Source of the DNA: Zygnema cylindricum
Taxonomy: Eukaryota > Streptophyta > Zygnematophyceae > Zygnematales > Zygnemataceae
Direction of reading: 5' to 3'
Assembly: GCA_037447655.1 (NCBI GenBank)
Contig: JBBHKE010001196.1
Location: 1 to 64,000, forward strand
DNA length: 64,000 nt
Position numbers and translations under genes: made by a program. Positions 31,028 to 43,264 of this stretch are shown here, piece after piece. Every line of letters starts with the position of its first letter. The stretch's first letter is position 1. The notes under the pieces are model-generated. The model was not told the origin of the DNA, searched no databases, and saw only the letters and a list, made by a program, of their open reading frames with translations.

Positions 31028-31574
31028 GTGTCATCTTGAGTGGCAACGTCCGAAAAATGGCAAAACACCGTTTCTACCATCTCGACTCCTATTATGGCAG
31101 TTCGATGAAGAACGATATTTAAAAGTAGGTTTTATAATAAAATGTTGTTTTGTTAATTTTGTGGGGTTCGGAATTTGTGGTGTCTAATTCATTTCCGTTT
31201 ACAGTCCTTCCCGTAATCTGTTAAATGAAAATTATTGCATCGTCCATGTTTTTATAGTTATCGTACCCTATATACCCTAGAAATTTCCTACACTTTAGGA
31301 CAAAGCTATCGGTTATCGAAGACTTGATGGTCCACAGGTCTAAGATCATTTTTTGGGTCCGTCAAGACTCTTTTGGTAAACATACCAAAATCTACAGCTC
31401 GTATCTCTCTTTGGACAGCATGTGCATCCATGGCTGTAGTTTCCTCTCCAAATTTGAGTGAGTGCAACAAGTTTGGAGGTTTGGAGAGTGAAGCGAAAAA
31501 CAGGTTGCCTTTGCTGACTTCCATTTATTAATTTTTGACATTATTCAAACTTTGAAAATACATACTCTTCAACA
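31028..31574 (-). repeat. LTR3 of array E, right part
   Basis: LTR3 resumes with GTGTCATCTTGAG, as at 4841, and ends CTCTTCAACA. It is followed by AGTTT, the right copy of the array target duplication. Confidence 0.85.
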
Positions 31575-31579
31575 AGTTT

Positions 31580-31991
31580 CTCGGAAGACGAGGAGATAAG
31601 CCCATTGCCCATGAAAAAACACGAGCAAGTAGTTGAATGGCGGCGGGATAACTTATCCTAGGACTAATCCGAGTCAACAAAGCAAAGGAGGGAAGTTGAA
31701 CTAGAGGAGGGGTAAGTGAGGTTGAGGGATGCACAGATTAAAATACTTGTTTGGCAGCTATAAGATGATTTGGAGAAGGCACCTGAAGAAATTAACTAAG
31801 TTTTCTAATTAAGGTTGCAACATTAGGCCTAGTTGCTTGCATTGCATAAATAAGAGCACCGACCATAAAGCAATAAGTAGAATGGAGGGGAGGGGAGAGG
31901 AGGGTGTCCGTGGAGGGAACAAGTGGAGAATTGGTATCTAAGGGGGTGGTGATAGAAAAGCTGTTGGTAAGCCTAAAACAGTCAAAGAGAT
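31580..31991 (-). pseudogene. RT/RNase H junction of Copia element H
   Basis: The minus strand encodes YCFMVGALIYAMQATRPNVA near 31880-31800, the standard VGSLMYAM.ATRPD block at the RT/RNase H boundary. Toward 31580 it encodes FMGNGLISSSSEK, which continues in frame at 4227. It is bounded on the right by element G and on the left by array E. Several stops lie between the two blocks. Confidence 0.78.
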
Positions 31992-32873
31992 TGAAATTAT
32001 GTGGTCTCTATTGACCCATAGAATGAGCAACCTATGTAAAGCCTATAGGATAATATTTGCCCCTTCCACTTTCCCACTGAATAAGTTCCGCCCAGGCACA
32101 AAAATATTCTGATCACCCTCACCCCTATAAGGATAAGACTCTTTTGAGTTAAACGCAAAAAAAATCACTGAATTTGCTCCCTTGAGCAGTAAGTTATGGC
32201 TGGTCAAAGATGACCTTTATAGTTACAAGCTCTCTTCGAGAGAGGTACCTAAATATCACTTAGTATTGGTCTGCGTACTCACGACTACCTACTAATAAAT
32301 CCTAGTCCAATAGGAACACTATATAGTACAAAAAGATACAATGGGCGATGTACTTATTTTACATCCATTGTACGACATAGTCAACAAGATAACACCTCTC
32401 AAATCGAGAGCCATGGTTCCTCCTCCCATCTTCTCCAGTATCAAATAATGCGGCTCCACGTGGCATCCCGTGACGCTATCTCCGATGGTCGCCAAAATCT
32501 CACTTCGGGTGGCGCTACAATGTTGGCCGTCCGATCAAAACATATTTTACACGGTTCAGATTCGTGTACGTGCATGATTTGTTCCTCTTCTTTAGTTTGG
32601 TGTTAATTAGCTGTTGTGTTAATGTTTATATATCTTTGAAATATGTCACGTGTATCGTTTCGATAAAGCCTAAGTGGATAAGGCTAATGACTACATAGGA
32701 ACTACCTAAGTTCAAATATGGACCTAGGCATTATTTTGGTAAAATATCCTCTACTTCAAAATCTGCCACTTTCTAAATATCGCGGCAGCCATGGCGTGCT
32801 TTTGATCCTCACTCTCTCTCTTTGAAGTGGAAATAAATTAGAGAAGAGAACTATTAATTACCTCTTTTCAACA
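31992..32873 (-). repeat. 3' LTR of element G
   Basis: On the plus strand it starts TGAAATTATGTGG and ends TTTTCAACA. It matches 37527-38413, 1-727 and the N LTR. Confidence 0.88.
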
Positions 32874-32899
32874 CTCCCTTTAATTCCTAGTCACTTTTT

Positions 32900-35800
32900 A
32901 ATTTTAATCCACAGTTTTCTCTGCAAAAAATCAACTTAGGGGAAGGCACTAGTTTAGTCATCATGTCTGCAATCATTTCTTTATCATTTTTATGAACCAG
33001 TTTAATTATTTTATTTTCTACCTTCTCTTTGACAAAGCTTAGTCTAATATCCATATGTTTAGCTTTGTATGATGTTTTGGATTAGCTGCAATAGAGATAG
33101 CAACTTCATTATCACAAATAACATTTTGAGTTCTAGACTTCATTAACCCAAGTTCTTCAAGAAGAGATTTAGCCCACATTAATTCTTTAGTGGCAGCAGA
33201 GGAAGCCATGTATTCAGCCTTTATAGTGGACTGAGCAAATACTTTTTGTTGCTTGCTATTCTAACAACATGCACCAGATCCAATTTGCAACACATATCTA
33301 GTCGTTCACCGCCTTAAAGGCACATCTCCGTAATTGGCATCACTCCAAGTGGTGATGTTAGTGTGCTCCCCTCCCAAATGCAACCACAATTCCCATGTCC
33401 CCACCAAATACCTCATCACCCTTTTGGCAGCCTCCCAATCTCTCTTTCTTGGTTCATTTAGACTTCTACTAAAGACACCTACAGCTGCAGCTATATCTAG
33501 ATGGGTACATTTCATTAAATAGATTAAACTTCCTTCAATCTACCGAGAAGGGATATTTTCGATAAATTTTCTTTCTATCTCATCCATCTCATCATTAATG
33601 ATCAATGCTCCTCTCTCTTCTCTCCCCTCAAACACTTCTCTTCAAATCCATGGGAGTAGTACATCCATTTGCTTTTTCCATCTGAATTTTTCTAGCATAT
33701 TATTGATTGCTGCTTTCTTAGTGAGTCTTATAATATTATTCCCTCTATCTCTCTCCATCTCTATTCCCAAAATTTACTTGTTTCGCCAAGATCTTTCATA
33801 TAAAAACGGCTTATAAGATCCCGTTTTACTTTGTTAATATTATCTAACGACTTACTTAAGACCAACAAATCATCCATATAAATAACAATAAATATCACTC
33901 CATTCTCATCATCAAATAAATATATGGAGTGATCTCAACTTATTATAACATACCCCAAACTGGTCACAAAATGGTCTAGCTTTATATTCCATTGTCGGAA
34001 GGCTTGTTTAGGCCCATAAAGTGATTTTTATCAATTTGCATACCTTGCTTTCTTCACCACTTTCCACGAATCCTTTCCGTTGCCTCATGTAAATTTCTTC
34101 TTTCAACTCTCCGTGCAAAAATGTCGTTTTGATATCCATCTGGTGTATTTCCATATCATATGCTGCGGCTAAACTTAAGAGGATTGTAACAGAAGGAAAT
34201 CTGACTACAGGTGCAAAGGTTTCTCCATAGTCTATCCCCTCTTTTTGAGTATAATCTTTTACAACCAACCTAGCTTTGTACCTCTAAACGAAATTGTTAG
34301 GGTTTAATTTAAGTTTAAAAACTCACTTATATGCGATCGGTTTTCAGTTCGGTGGGCAATCTACCAACTCCCATGTATTGGCTTCCATGATGGAGGTCAT
34401 TTCTTTATTTATAGCAATGATCCACCGACTACTTTCTTGGATGTTTATGGCGTCTAAGTATGTTTGAGGTTCATCTGGGTGAGACTTCTTTGTGAGTTGG
34501 TTATTAACTTGTGTTTCTTGAAGTCGTTTACTACTTCTTCTTCCCCCTTCAAAATCAGACGTCGGTATAGAGGGCATCCTTCGTTTTCGTTTAGAAAGAT
34601 TTTCAGCTCCCCTATCTTTTAATTGTGGTGTCTCATCGGTTTCCACTTCGTATTGTGACGTTACGTTGAATGTTGTCCTTTCTTCCTTCTCTTTTGGTAG
34701 AATTGCAGATTTTTCCTTTTCTCCATCTTCATTCTATTGATTTTCAAAGTCAAAGTCAGAAAACTGATCCGTTTCAAATCTGATTTTGACTTCCTTATTA
34801 TATTTGAATGAACCAATGGTCTTCTCTTCATTCATCACCACTATGTGTTTTATCAAAATGATATCTCTCTTTTTCAAGTCATACTCTCGGTATCCTTTTG
34901 TGCTCTCATCATATCCTACAAGATATCCTGGTTTCCCTCTCCCGTCTAACTTCCATTTAGTTTTATCGGAATCCAAATTGTAGACTTGACTTCTGAACAC
35001 CCTCAAACTAGACAAATCAGGCTTTATTCCTGTCCACCTCTTATACAAAGTTTCCTCCTTATTTGTTGAAGTTAAGACTATATTTTTGATGATATTAGCA
35101 TAGTTCATAGACATGGCCCAAACCTACAACCATATCCACTTATCAATTAACATACTTCTGGACATATCTCCTAAATTTCTATAAACTCTTTCAGCAACTC
35201 CATTTAATTCCGGATTATAGAGAACAGTTTTCTCATGATGAACTCCTTCTTCTTTAACATATTATTCAAATTCCTTTGAGGTGTATTGTTTCCCATTATC
35301 ACTTCTTATCTCTTTTATTGAGAGTTTTCTCTTTATTTGTTGAAGTTAGGACTCTATTTTTGATGAAATTAGCATAGTTCATACACACTGCCCAAAACTG
35401 CAACCCTATCGTCTTATCAGTTAACATACTTCGGACATATATCCTAAAGTTCTATTCACTCTTTTTGCTACTCCATTTTATTCCGGATTATTGGGAACAG
35501 TTTTCTCATGATGAACTCGTTCTTTTTTAAGATATTCTTCAAATTCCCTTGAGATGTATTGTTTCCCATTATCACTTCTTATCTCTTTTATTGAGGTTTC
35601 ATATAGTTTTTCACTTCATACTTTATACTATTTGAAACATCTCAATACCTCTAACTTATGTCTGAGAAAATATACCTTGGTGAATCTAGACCAATCATCT
35701 GTGATGGTTAACATCCATCTTTTCCCCCTATGTGAAGCATACCTAGCAGGTCCCCAAACATCAGTGTGAATTAGATCTAATACTTTCTCTCTCCTAAATG

Positions 35801-37522
35801 TGGTTACTTTTGGAAATGAAAGTCTATGAATCTTCCCTTGGGCACATTCACTAGAATCATCGAAGGTCTCATCAACCTCAAAAGTAATACCCTCCACTAT
35901 TATTTTTTTCTTCATTTTCTTGTATCTATCTAGATAAATATACCGCACACGAGTAGAGAACACTATTTTCATTGTAAAGAACAATTATGAACATTCATTG
36001 ATAGCCTTTCTCAGCTATGAAATGAACCTTATTGTCAAAGCTTGCTGTGAAGATTCCAATCTTAGTTCCTATTTCAAACTCGTTTTCATCTAAGGCAATT
36101 GTTAAGACTAGGCTTTTGCTAAGCTGTGGAATGTAAAGAACATATGAGAGTGTTAAAATTGAGGCCTTTCCATCAACTAGAACCTTCAAGTCAACAGGTC
36201 CAACTAAACTTGTGGTTTCTACTCTACCATTTTCGTACTCTATCTCAAATGGTGGGATTTTCTCAATTTAGTGAACCACCTTTTATCTTTGCACATATGC
36301 ATTAAGGCCCCTGAGTCTATGATCCACCCATTCTCGGGTGGATCCCTCTTACTTGTGAAAGCACACTTTTATTTTTGTGGAATGTCGACATGCTTTCCAC
36401 TGTTTTTCAGATTAAGAAGAAGCTCCTCAAGCTCTTCTTCCGGTTCAGTTTCTTTATCCTCTTCCTCCTCGTGAACTTGAGTCAGAAAAGCATTTTTCTT
36501 TCCTCCATCCTTTAAGGTTCCGTGTCTATCTTCCATTCGAAGATTTGCAAGTTGACACACTGTGCTATATAGTGTCCCGGTTTTTTGCAGAAGTGACATA
36601 ATCCTCCTCGAGAAGTTCCTCTCCCTTGTCTTCAAATCTGCCACCTCTTTGTCCTCTTCCACCAAAGTTTCAATAGGGATCTTTCCCTCTCTCCTCATCA
36701 CGCTTCCGCCAATGAGCTCCTGCAATTAATTCTTGAACACTTGGACTCCCTCTCCTAAGCTCTATGGTGCTTTCTTTCACTAAAATCATTCCCTCTATGT
36801 CATCCCTATTCCCATTGCTATCTCCTATGTCTTGCAATCGGTTAATGATATTCTCATACTCTTTAGGTAGTTTCATCATTAATGTGTTCACTCTTTCTCT
36901 CAGACCATGAGTTACGTGCACTCTCTAGCTCTCCAAAAAATGCTCCTAAATCATTGGAATAATTATTAATGCTTCCTCCCTTATTGGTATAAAATGCAAT
37001 CTTATTTTCTGCCAACTGTTGATGCTGCAATGATCCACTCTTATATTTGTTAACTAGTGATATCCAAATATGAGATGAAGATTTGACATGCATAACGGGA
37101 ATGGCAATGCCAATTGCTATATTTTTAAAAATTAAGAGCTTAACAACCTTGTATTTGTAGATCCACTTCTTATATTTTGATTTGTCGATCTGAACCCTTG
37201 TCACCGTTGCTAATGTTGTTGCTGTCGGTATCGCCTTCGGCAATGGTGTTATTTGAGTTGCAACTTCTCCCTTTCCTCCTTCTATGACGATTTCCTCTCC
37301 TGCCTCACCTTCATCCTCCGTGATGGTGGCAGTTGCTCTGGCTACTGTAATGGCACATGTGCCAAAAAAACATGTCCCTCCAAACCTAGGTGGAGGTTGG
37401 TATCAAAGTTGTCCGGACACTATGCCCCATAGATGCTTCTTACATAGTTCTCCCTTCATCATCATTTCCCAATATAAAAAGTCTGAACCATCAAATATCG
37501 GCACCCTAGAGTATGGGCCCAT
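32900..37522 (-). pseudogene. Gag-Pol of element G, multiply broken
   Basis: In minus-strand order: the start AUG in the primer site (37522-37520) encoding MGPYSRVPIFDGSD; gag at 37243-36863 and 36921-36670; a knuckle remnant near 36560-36610; protease near 36330; GAG-pre-integrase and integrase at 35984-34734 (HTDVWGPARYASHRGKRWM); RT at 34646-34008 (QMDIKTTFLHGELKEEIYMR); a YMDD-type motif near 33880; and RNase H at 33515-33306 (ITTWSDANYGDV). A second, partial copy of the integrase stretch lies at about 35110-35330 versus 35330-35600, a local duplication of some 220 bp. Many stops and frameshifts show it is inactive. Confidence 0.85.
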
Positions 37523-37526
37523 AACC
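37512..37526 (-). other. Primer-binding site of element G
   Basis: On the minus strand it reads GGTTATGGGCCCATA. The first 13 bases match the initiator tRNA-Met complement exactly, and it contains the ATG that opens gag. Confidence 0.82.
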
Positions 37527-38413
37527 TGAAATTATGTGGTCTCTATTGACCCACAAAATGAGCAGCCTATGTAAAGCCTCTAGGATAATATTAGCCCCTT
37601 CCACTTTCCCACTGAATAAATGCCTCACAGGCACAAAAATACTATGACCACCCTCACCCTTGTGAGAAAAAGACTCCATTGAGTTAAACGCAAAAAAAAT
37701 CACTGAATTTGCTCCACTGAGTAGTAAGTTATGGCTGGTCAAAGATGACCTTTATATTACAAGCTCTCTTAGAGAAAGGTACCTAAATATCACTAAGTCT
37801 TGGTCTTCCTACTCACGTCTACCTACTTCTAAACCCTAGTCCAATAGGAACACTATATAGTTTAAAAAGGTATAATGGGCGATGTACTTATTGTACGTCT
37901 ATTCTACGACATAGTCTACATGGTAACACCCCTCAAATCGGGAGCCATGGTTCCTCTTCCCATTTTCTTCGACATCAAATAATGTGGCGCCACGTGGCAC
38001 CGCGTGACGCTATGTTCGATGGCCGCACAAATCTCACTTCGGGTGGCGCTATTATGTTGGCCGTCCGATCAAAACATATTTTACACGATTTAGATTCGCG
38101 TACGTGCATGACTTGTTCCTCTTCGTTAGTTTGGTGTTAATTAGCTGTTGCGTTAATATTTATATATCTTTGAAATCCGTCATGTGTATTGTTTCAATAA
38201 AGCCTTAGTGGATAAGGCTAATGACTACATAGTGAACCACAGACTTAGGTTCAAAATTCGGACTTAGGCATTATTTTGGTAAAATATCATCTACTTCAAA
38301 ATCTGCAACTTTCTAAATGTGGCGGCAGCCATAGCGTGCCTTTGATCCTCAATCTCTCTCTTTAAAGTAAATCTAAAATAGAGAAGTGTTATATTAATTT
38401 CCTCTTTTCAACA
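37527..38413 (-). repeat. 5' LTR of element G
   Basis: The LTR starts TGAAATTATGTGGTC on the plus strand and ends TTTTCAACA. The tRNA-like module is on the plus strand here, which is antisense to the element: GTGGATAAGGC near 38209 and AGGTTCAAAATTCGG near 38247. Confidence 0.88.
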
Positions 38414-38418
38414 AAGAT

Positions 38419-41400
38419 AAGAGATGTAAGTTTCCTAGGTTGGCAATGTGTCTTAGTGGAGCGATTACGGAGGACTTGGATTCCAAGGTTGTAGGTGAGT
38501 TCACCTAGTTCACTCACGTCAATATGACGCTAAAGAAGGAGTTAACGGTGGAAATCTTAGAGAGAGATGGACCTACAAGGATGAGGTCATAAAAAAAAAT
38601 AGGAAAGATGATTAAGGAAGCACTTGAGCCATAGGAATAGTTGCTAAAGTCAACGGCAATACCACTAAAATCTTCTTTTTCCATAGTGGCATCAATAGTA
38701 TGGTTCCGAAAAACAAACGGACTGTTTACAACCGTAGATTGTTTTGATGCGGTGGCATACTAAGTGTTCAGAGCTAAGGGACACATACCTTTCATGTTGT
38801 TGCATATAAATATTTTGTGAGAGGACACTGTTCAAAATGGCATTTTGCACATCCATCTGATGAACTTGGAAATCATGTACAACAGCCAATGCAAGGAGAG
38901 CGCTCATCGATGTGAGACGAGAAACTGGAGTATAAGTTTCGGTGAAATCAATACCTTCAATCTACGAAAATCCTTTGGCTACCAAGCGGGCTTTGTATTT
39001 GTCGACGAGCTTTTTTTTTAACGTGGAAAACCCACTTTGAACCGATGGCTTTGTGACCTGAAGGAAGAGGAACAAGATTACAAGTGTTGTTGGAAAAAAA
39101 AGTGGAATACACTACATCACTAACACTTTTCCAAAGGTGTGAGTCAAGACCTTTGAGAGCGGATTTGAGAGAGAGGGGAGTGGATATGAGAGAGGCAAAG
39201 GCGCAAGCTGAATAAGTGCAAGCGTAGGATGCATGACCCATGGTTCCATTGAGGCGGGTAAGAGGGCCACGAGATCTGGTCGCGTAACGACAAGAAGGAT
39301 CAAAAGGAAGAGCTATAGGGGATAAAAGAGGGTGGAGACTAGAAAGGAGGGAAGTGCGAGAGAGTGTTGTGCTTGGAAGGGAGGTAATGAGAAGATCGTC
39401 GTCAAGGCGAAAGGGAGAGGATTGAGATGGGGGGAGAGAAGGATCAATTGAGATAATGGGGGCATTCATAAATGGGGTGAGAGGAAGAGACAGGATTGGA
39501 GGTGGGGAAAGTGGGAGAACTGAGAGAGAAATAAAGTCGGGTGGTGATAGGATGGGGGGGAGGAAATCACAAAGAGAGGGATAAGAGGAAAGGTCAATGG
39601 GAGAGGAGAGAAAAGAAAGACGGGTGAGTGTTGAGAAAAGAGGGGATTCGTTGAAAGCAACGTCACGTGTGGTGATCACACGATGACGGGAAGGGCACCA
39701 AATGTGGTAGGCTTTTAAGTTAGGGGCATACTTTACAGTCGTTCCACAAAGGGCACGAGCACCCCATTTTCCAGTGGATTTAGTGAGGTCCTTGTACCAC
39801 ACTCCACAACTAAAGGTACGAAGGTGGCGGACATCGGGTTTTATAGAAGAACACGCTTCCATGGGGGTAATGTTAGGCGTAGCACTTGTTGGGCACAATT
39901 TACGAAGGTAATTAGCGCATATGGTTGCCTCACTCCAAAAGGAAAAAGGAAAATTCGCAAAATACAACATAGAGAGAGCCATTTCAGCTAAAGTACGATT
40001 ATACCTTTCGAGAACGCTGTTCTGCTGAGGAGTGTATGGCACGATTATACCTTTCAACAACGCAGTTCTGCTGAGGAGTGTATGGTGCACTCAATTGGTG
40101 TGAGATGCCATGGTGAGCGAGGAGGGTGGAAAATTGGTGAGACATAAACTCGCCACCGTTTTCAGTCCGGAAAGTTTTTTTTCCTTGTTGTTGAAATTTT
40201 CAACAAGCGCTTTAAATTCCTGAAAACGTGCAAAAGCGTCAAAATTTAAAACCAATAGTGTGCACGTGGGAAAAGAGGGTGGCATGATCGATGAAAGAAA
40301 CAAATTACAAGGAGCTAACAAAATTGGGTGTGTGCATAGGATCTCATACGTCGGCGTGAACAAGAGCGAGGGTTTCAATGAGAATGGTGTTACTGATAGG
40401 AAAACTTTGGCTTGGCATTTTACCTTGAATTCACTCATGACAAAAATCCACTTTTTCTATAGATTTGATTTTGGTTACAAGAGTTGGCAAAGAAGTAAAA
40501 CTAGCTCTATTCAAATGCCTAAAACATAAATGCCAAATGGATAAGTCGTTTACAGTAGTATTTAAAGCAAAGGAGACGTTAACATTTGATGCACAATAAT
40601 TTTTAGGATAGTAACACTGTAAAAAATACATAATGTCTTTTGCTATTCCAAAACGTGCGCTATGTTTTTCTTTTTCACTTAAAAATTGAACGTTATCCTC
40701 ATCAAATTCGGCTTTGACGTCGTAAGTCATAGTAAAGATTTCGAGTTAAGCCAAGTACTAAAAATACATTTTCGATATCAATTAAGGAAATTCGAACGCG
40801 GACGTGGCCGCTGTGAGTAGCCAAAAGTATTCAATCGTCCCCTAAACGAATATGCATAGGGGAGAGTAAAGGAGTTAAATAAATAAACTAATCAGATGAA
40901 AGAAAGAGGTGATGACTAGCACCACTATGAATGATCCAATCATTATACGTAGTATGAGATAAAAACGCATACCGGGGTGTAAAAGAAACGTCCACACCAG
41001 CGTGGGTGAGATTTCTGTAGCTGAATTCCAGAGACGAGGGAGGACCGGAAGGATTTGAGGATGCGACAAGAGGATTAGACGAAAAAGAGGAGAGAAGTGG
41101 AAAGACCCAATGGGGATTGTATGGCGCAAAATAGGAGTCGGCAAAAGGGGTGGAGTGATGTGGCAATTGGCGTGGAGGAGGATAGGGGTAAAGATACGGA
41201 AAATTTGGATGAAAAACAGGTTGGGGGGAGAATACGGGAAGTGGAGTAGGCATAGGGAGAACGTGAGATGTTTTGGAGTTACCTTTGGAATTGGAATTTG
41301 TCGCTTCAGCCATTTTTTTGTGTGCCAGCTTGCGACAGTCGGTTGCCGTGTATCCTTCCTTTTTAAAATATTTGCAAATCACAAACGGCGCCCCCCCCCC

Positions 41401-41836
41401 AAGCTTGTTTTAAGATAGGAAGCAAATTACGCGGTGACGTGAGAAGGGTTAGATGTAGAAAAAGACAAGTTTTTTGTTTTTTCATGCAATAATTTTGTAA
41501 GGATCAAATTTTCAAGATTGTCAAAAGATGAGATGAAAGGGGAAAAAGATTTTTGCAAGCCCCTTAATAAAGTGGATGACAAATCTTCATCAAAGTAGTG
41601 GACGCCAATTATTTCACACTTTCCTCAAGATCAACTATACTTATCCAATCCAATCCCGCAGCATTTCCGTCATTTTCTTTATTAAATTGAAAAATAATGC
41701 GCTTTTGAATGCGACGAGCCACCCAACCAGTTTGTACGTACGCGGCCGTCAAACGAGACCAAGTGTCGGCCGATATGGGGGCGCCTCGAATGAGTCGCGT
41801 TTTTTTTGTCGTTACCGCCATTACTAAGCTCGCGTG
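38419..41836 (-). pseudogene. Gag, protease, integrase and RT start of Copia element H
   Basis: On the minus strand, gag ends near 41400 and is followed by a knuckle-like CKYFKKEGYTATDC that lacks the second Cys and the His. The protease motif reads WIIHSGASHH, where the catalytic Asp is His. Integrase core pieces (ALVHADVWDP near 40380, PYTPQQNSVLERYNRTLAEM near 40030) follow. A Ser/Pro-rich linker comes next, then the start of RT (AIGSKWVFHVKKK, HQMDVQNAILNSVLSQNIYM at 38850-38800). The 377-codon frame at 40090-38957 is the longest surviving piece. This Copia is of a different lineage from A, D, G and E. The element continues at 31991 and 4227. Confidence 0.82.
40010..40095. repeat. Short tandem duplication in the H integrase
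   Basis: Two adjacent copies of about 46 bp share GGCACGATTATACCTTTC and GTTCTGCTGAGGAGTGTATG. It repeats the PYTPQQN...ERYN region of the integrase and breaks the frame. Confidence 0.8.
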
Positions 41837-43019
41837 TGTTGATATTTGAGTATTTTCTAGGTGTGTATTTGGATAGGAAAAGAGCAGAGGCAGTCTGCCT
41901 CTGACTCCCTTATCCAAGCCCCCATACTTGTTGTAGTCACTGAAGGATAGATAGGGAGACAGAGTCATTGCTGCCTAAGTTCTCCAAGAGAGACAGGTAA
42001 ATTAAGAAGGTTCATAAAAAGGATTGAAAAATAAATGACTGGTGCAAGATTTGATCCTAGTACCTGCCGCCAATCAAAGTAGCCGTTAGCTCTTACCGTT
42101 AAGTCTAGAACAATGCTAATATATGTAGGGTTTGACAAATATTTGAATAATAACACGTAGACTAGTTCGTTTAAGGGGAAATAGATATGTACTACATGGA
42201 AACAATTTTAGGTAGTACGGAGTACGGTTTTGATGTTTTATGAAACGGATATCGCGCACTTGTTTCGACCGCGAAACACATATCGCGTGTCGAATTTCAG
42301 CTGCTAGGTTTATATCCAATTTTGATCGGACGGCCGCAATAGGCAACGCGATCACAAAAGAGGTACTTTTGGCATTTTGCGGTCATTGCCATGTCAGATG
42401 ACACGTGGCGTGATACCATTAGATTACGGGAACTCCGGAGATTACGGGAAACAAATCCTGATTTGACACGTGTCGACATTTTGGCCATGTTGTACAATGG
42501 CGGTACAGAAAGTACACCGGCACCTGAACTTTTCTGTACGACACAGTAATTTGATTGGTGCCTTACTTCAGAAGATAAAGTTTTAGAGGGGTAATAGGAC
42601 TTAGGAAATTTTGGGTAGGTAGCCTCTCCCAGACAACACCTTGTATAAATGGCAAACTTTGGCCAACCATAACGATCAATTTACTTGACCATTTTCAGTG
42701 ATTCTTTTTGCTGCGGACTCAAGGGAGTCAAAGCTACACAAGGTTGTAGTTGGTCCGAGTTTTTGCTTGCCAGGGTTTCACTTATTGAGTGGGAAAGTCA
42801 AAGTGGGTGAATGTGTCTAAAACTCATATTCAAAATTTACATTCTGTGGTGGAACTGAGCACACAAAAAGTCTTATTTCACAAGGGTGAAGCTATAATGG
42901 GTTTGTGATTCTCAAAGGGTCTGTCATTTGGGTTTATATCAACTTGAAGTCGGCACTATCTAGATAAGCTTCTTTTAGATCTGCTTACTCTGAGGGCCAA
43001 TGGAGGTCTTAGAGTTTCA
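41837..43019 (+). mobile_element. Solo LTR K inserted in the 5' region of H
   Basis: The 1183-bp sequence starts TGTTGATATTTGAG and ends GAGTTTCA. It has no internal region. It is the same family as the minus-strand solo LTR at 43428. The flanks GCGTG and GTGTC are only partly alike, so the target duplication is doubtful. It has CACGTG at 42413-42418, four GTAC cores at about 42492-42538 and TTGTATAAAT at 42641-42650. Confidence 0.82.
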
Positions 43020-43264
43020 GTGTCCGCGGTTTCGTCTTTCACTTTCCATTCCACAATTTCCTTAGTTTTGGTTATTTGGTCGCCTAGTCATTAGTAGTAT
43101 TAATGAATAGTGGTTTAGATGCACCAATAAAAAGATCCCAAATTTTCTCTAACATAAAAAGATGCAGGCAAAAAATGACCTATCTTAGAAATGTGAACCA
43201 TCGAACTTCTACATATTATTAGAAGTTCTGTGGTTTGGCTCATAACATAAAGGTGTAGGATTAT
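43020..43264 (-). other. 5' untranslated region of H (between K and the H LTR)
   Basis: This 245-bp stretch should hold the primer site of H next to about 43264. I could not match it to a tRNA with confidence. No coding sequence is seen. Confidence 0.35.

Larger units (their letters stand above)
4228..31574 (-). mobile_element. Tandem LTR retrotransposon array E (LTR-int-LTR-int-LTR) with nested insertions
   Basis: Three LTRs of one family (4228-5381, 7300-9699, 11606-12216 plus 31028-31574) separate two internal regions of about 1.9 kb, all on the minus strand. The outermost ends carry a 5-bp target duplication with one mismatch (GGTTT at 4223-4227, AGTTT at 31575-31579). No duplication flanks the middle LTR, so this is one locus with tandem units, formed by LTR-LTR recombination or insertion of a concatemer. 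Later insertions are solo LTR I, element B and element D. Confidence 0.8.
31992..38413 (-). mobile_element. Element G: decayed Copia retrotransposon inserted in H
   Basis: The element has LTRs of family F at 31992-32873 (3' LTR, 882 bp) and 37527-38413 (5' LTR, 887 bp). The flanks are GAGAT (31987-31991) and AAGAT (38414-38418), a 5-bp duplication with one change. A primer site and a polypurine tract (minus reading of 32874-32890) are in place. All coding frames run on the minus strand. Confidence 0.9.
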
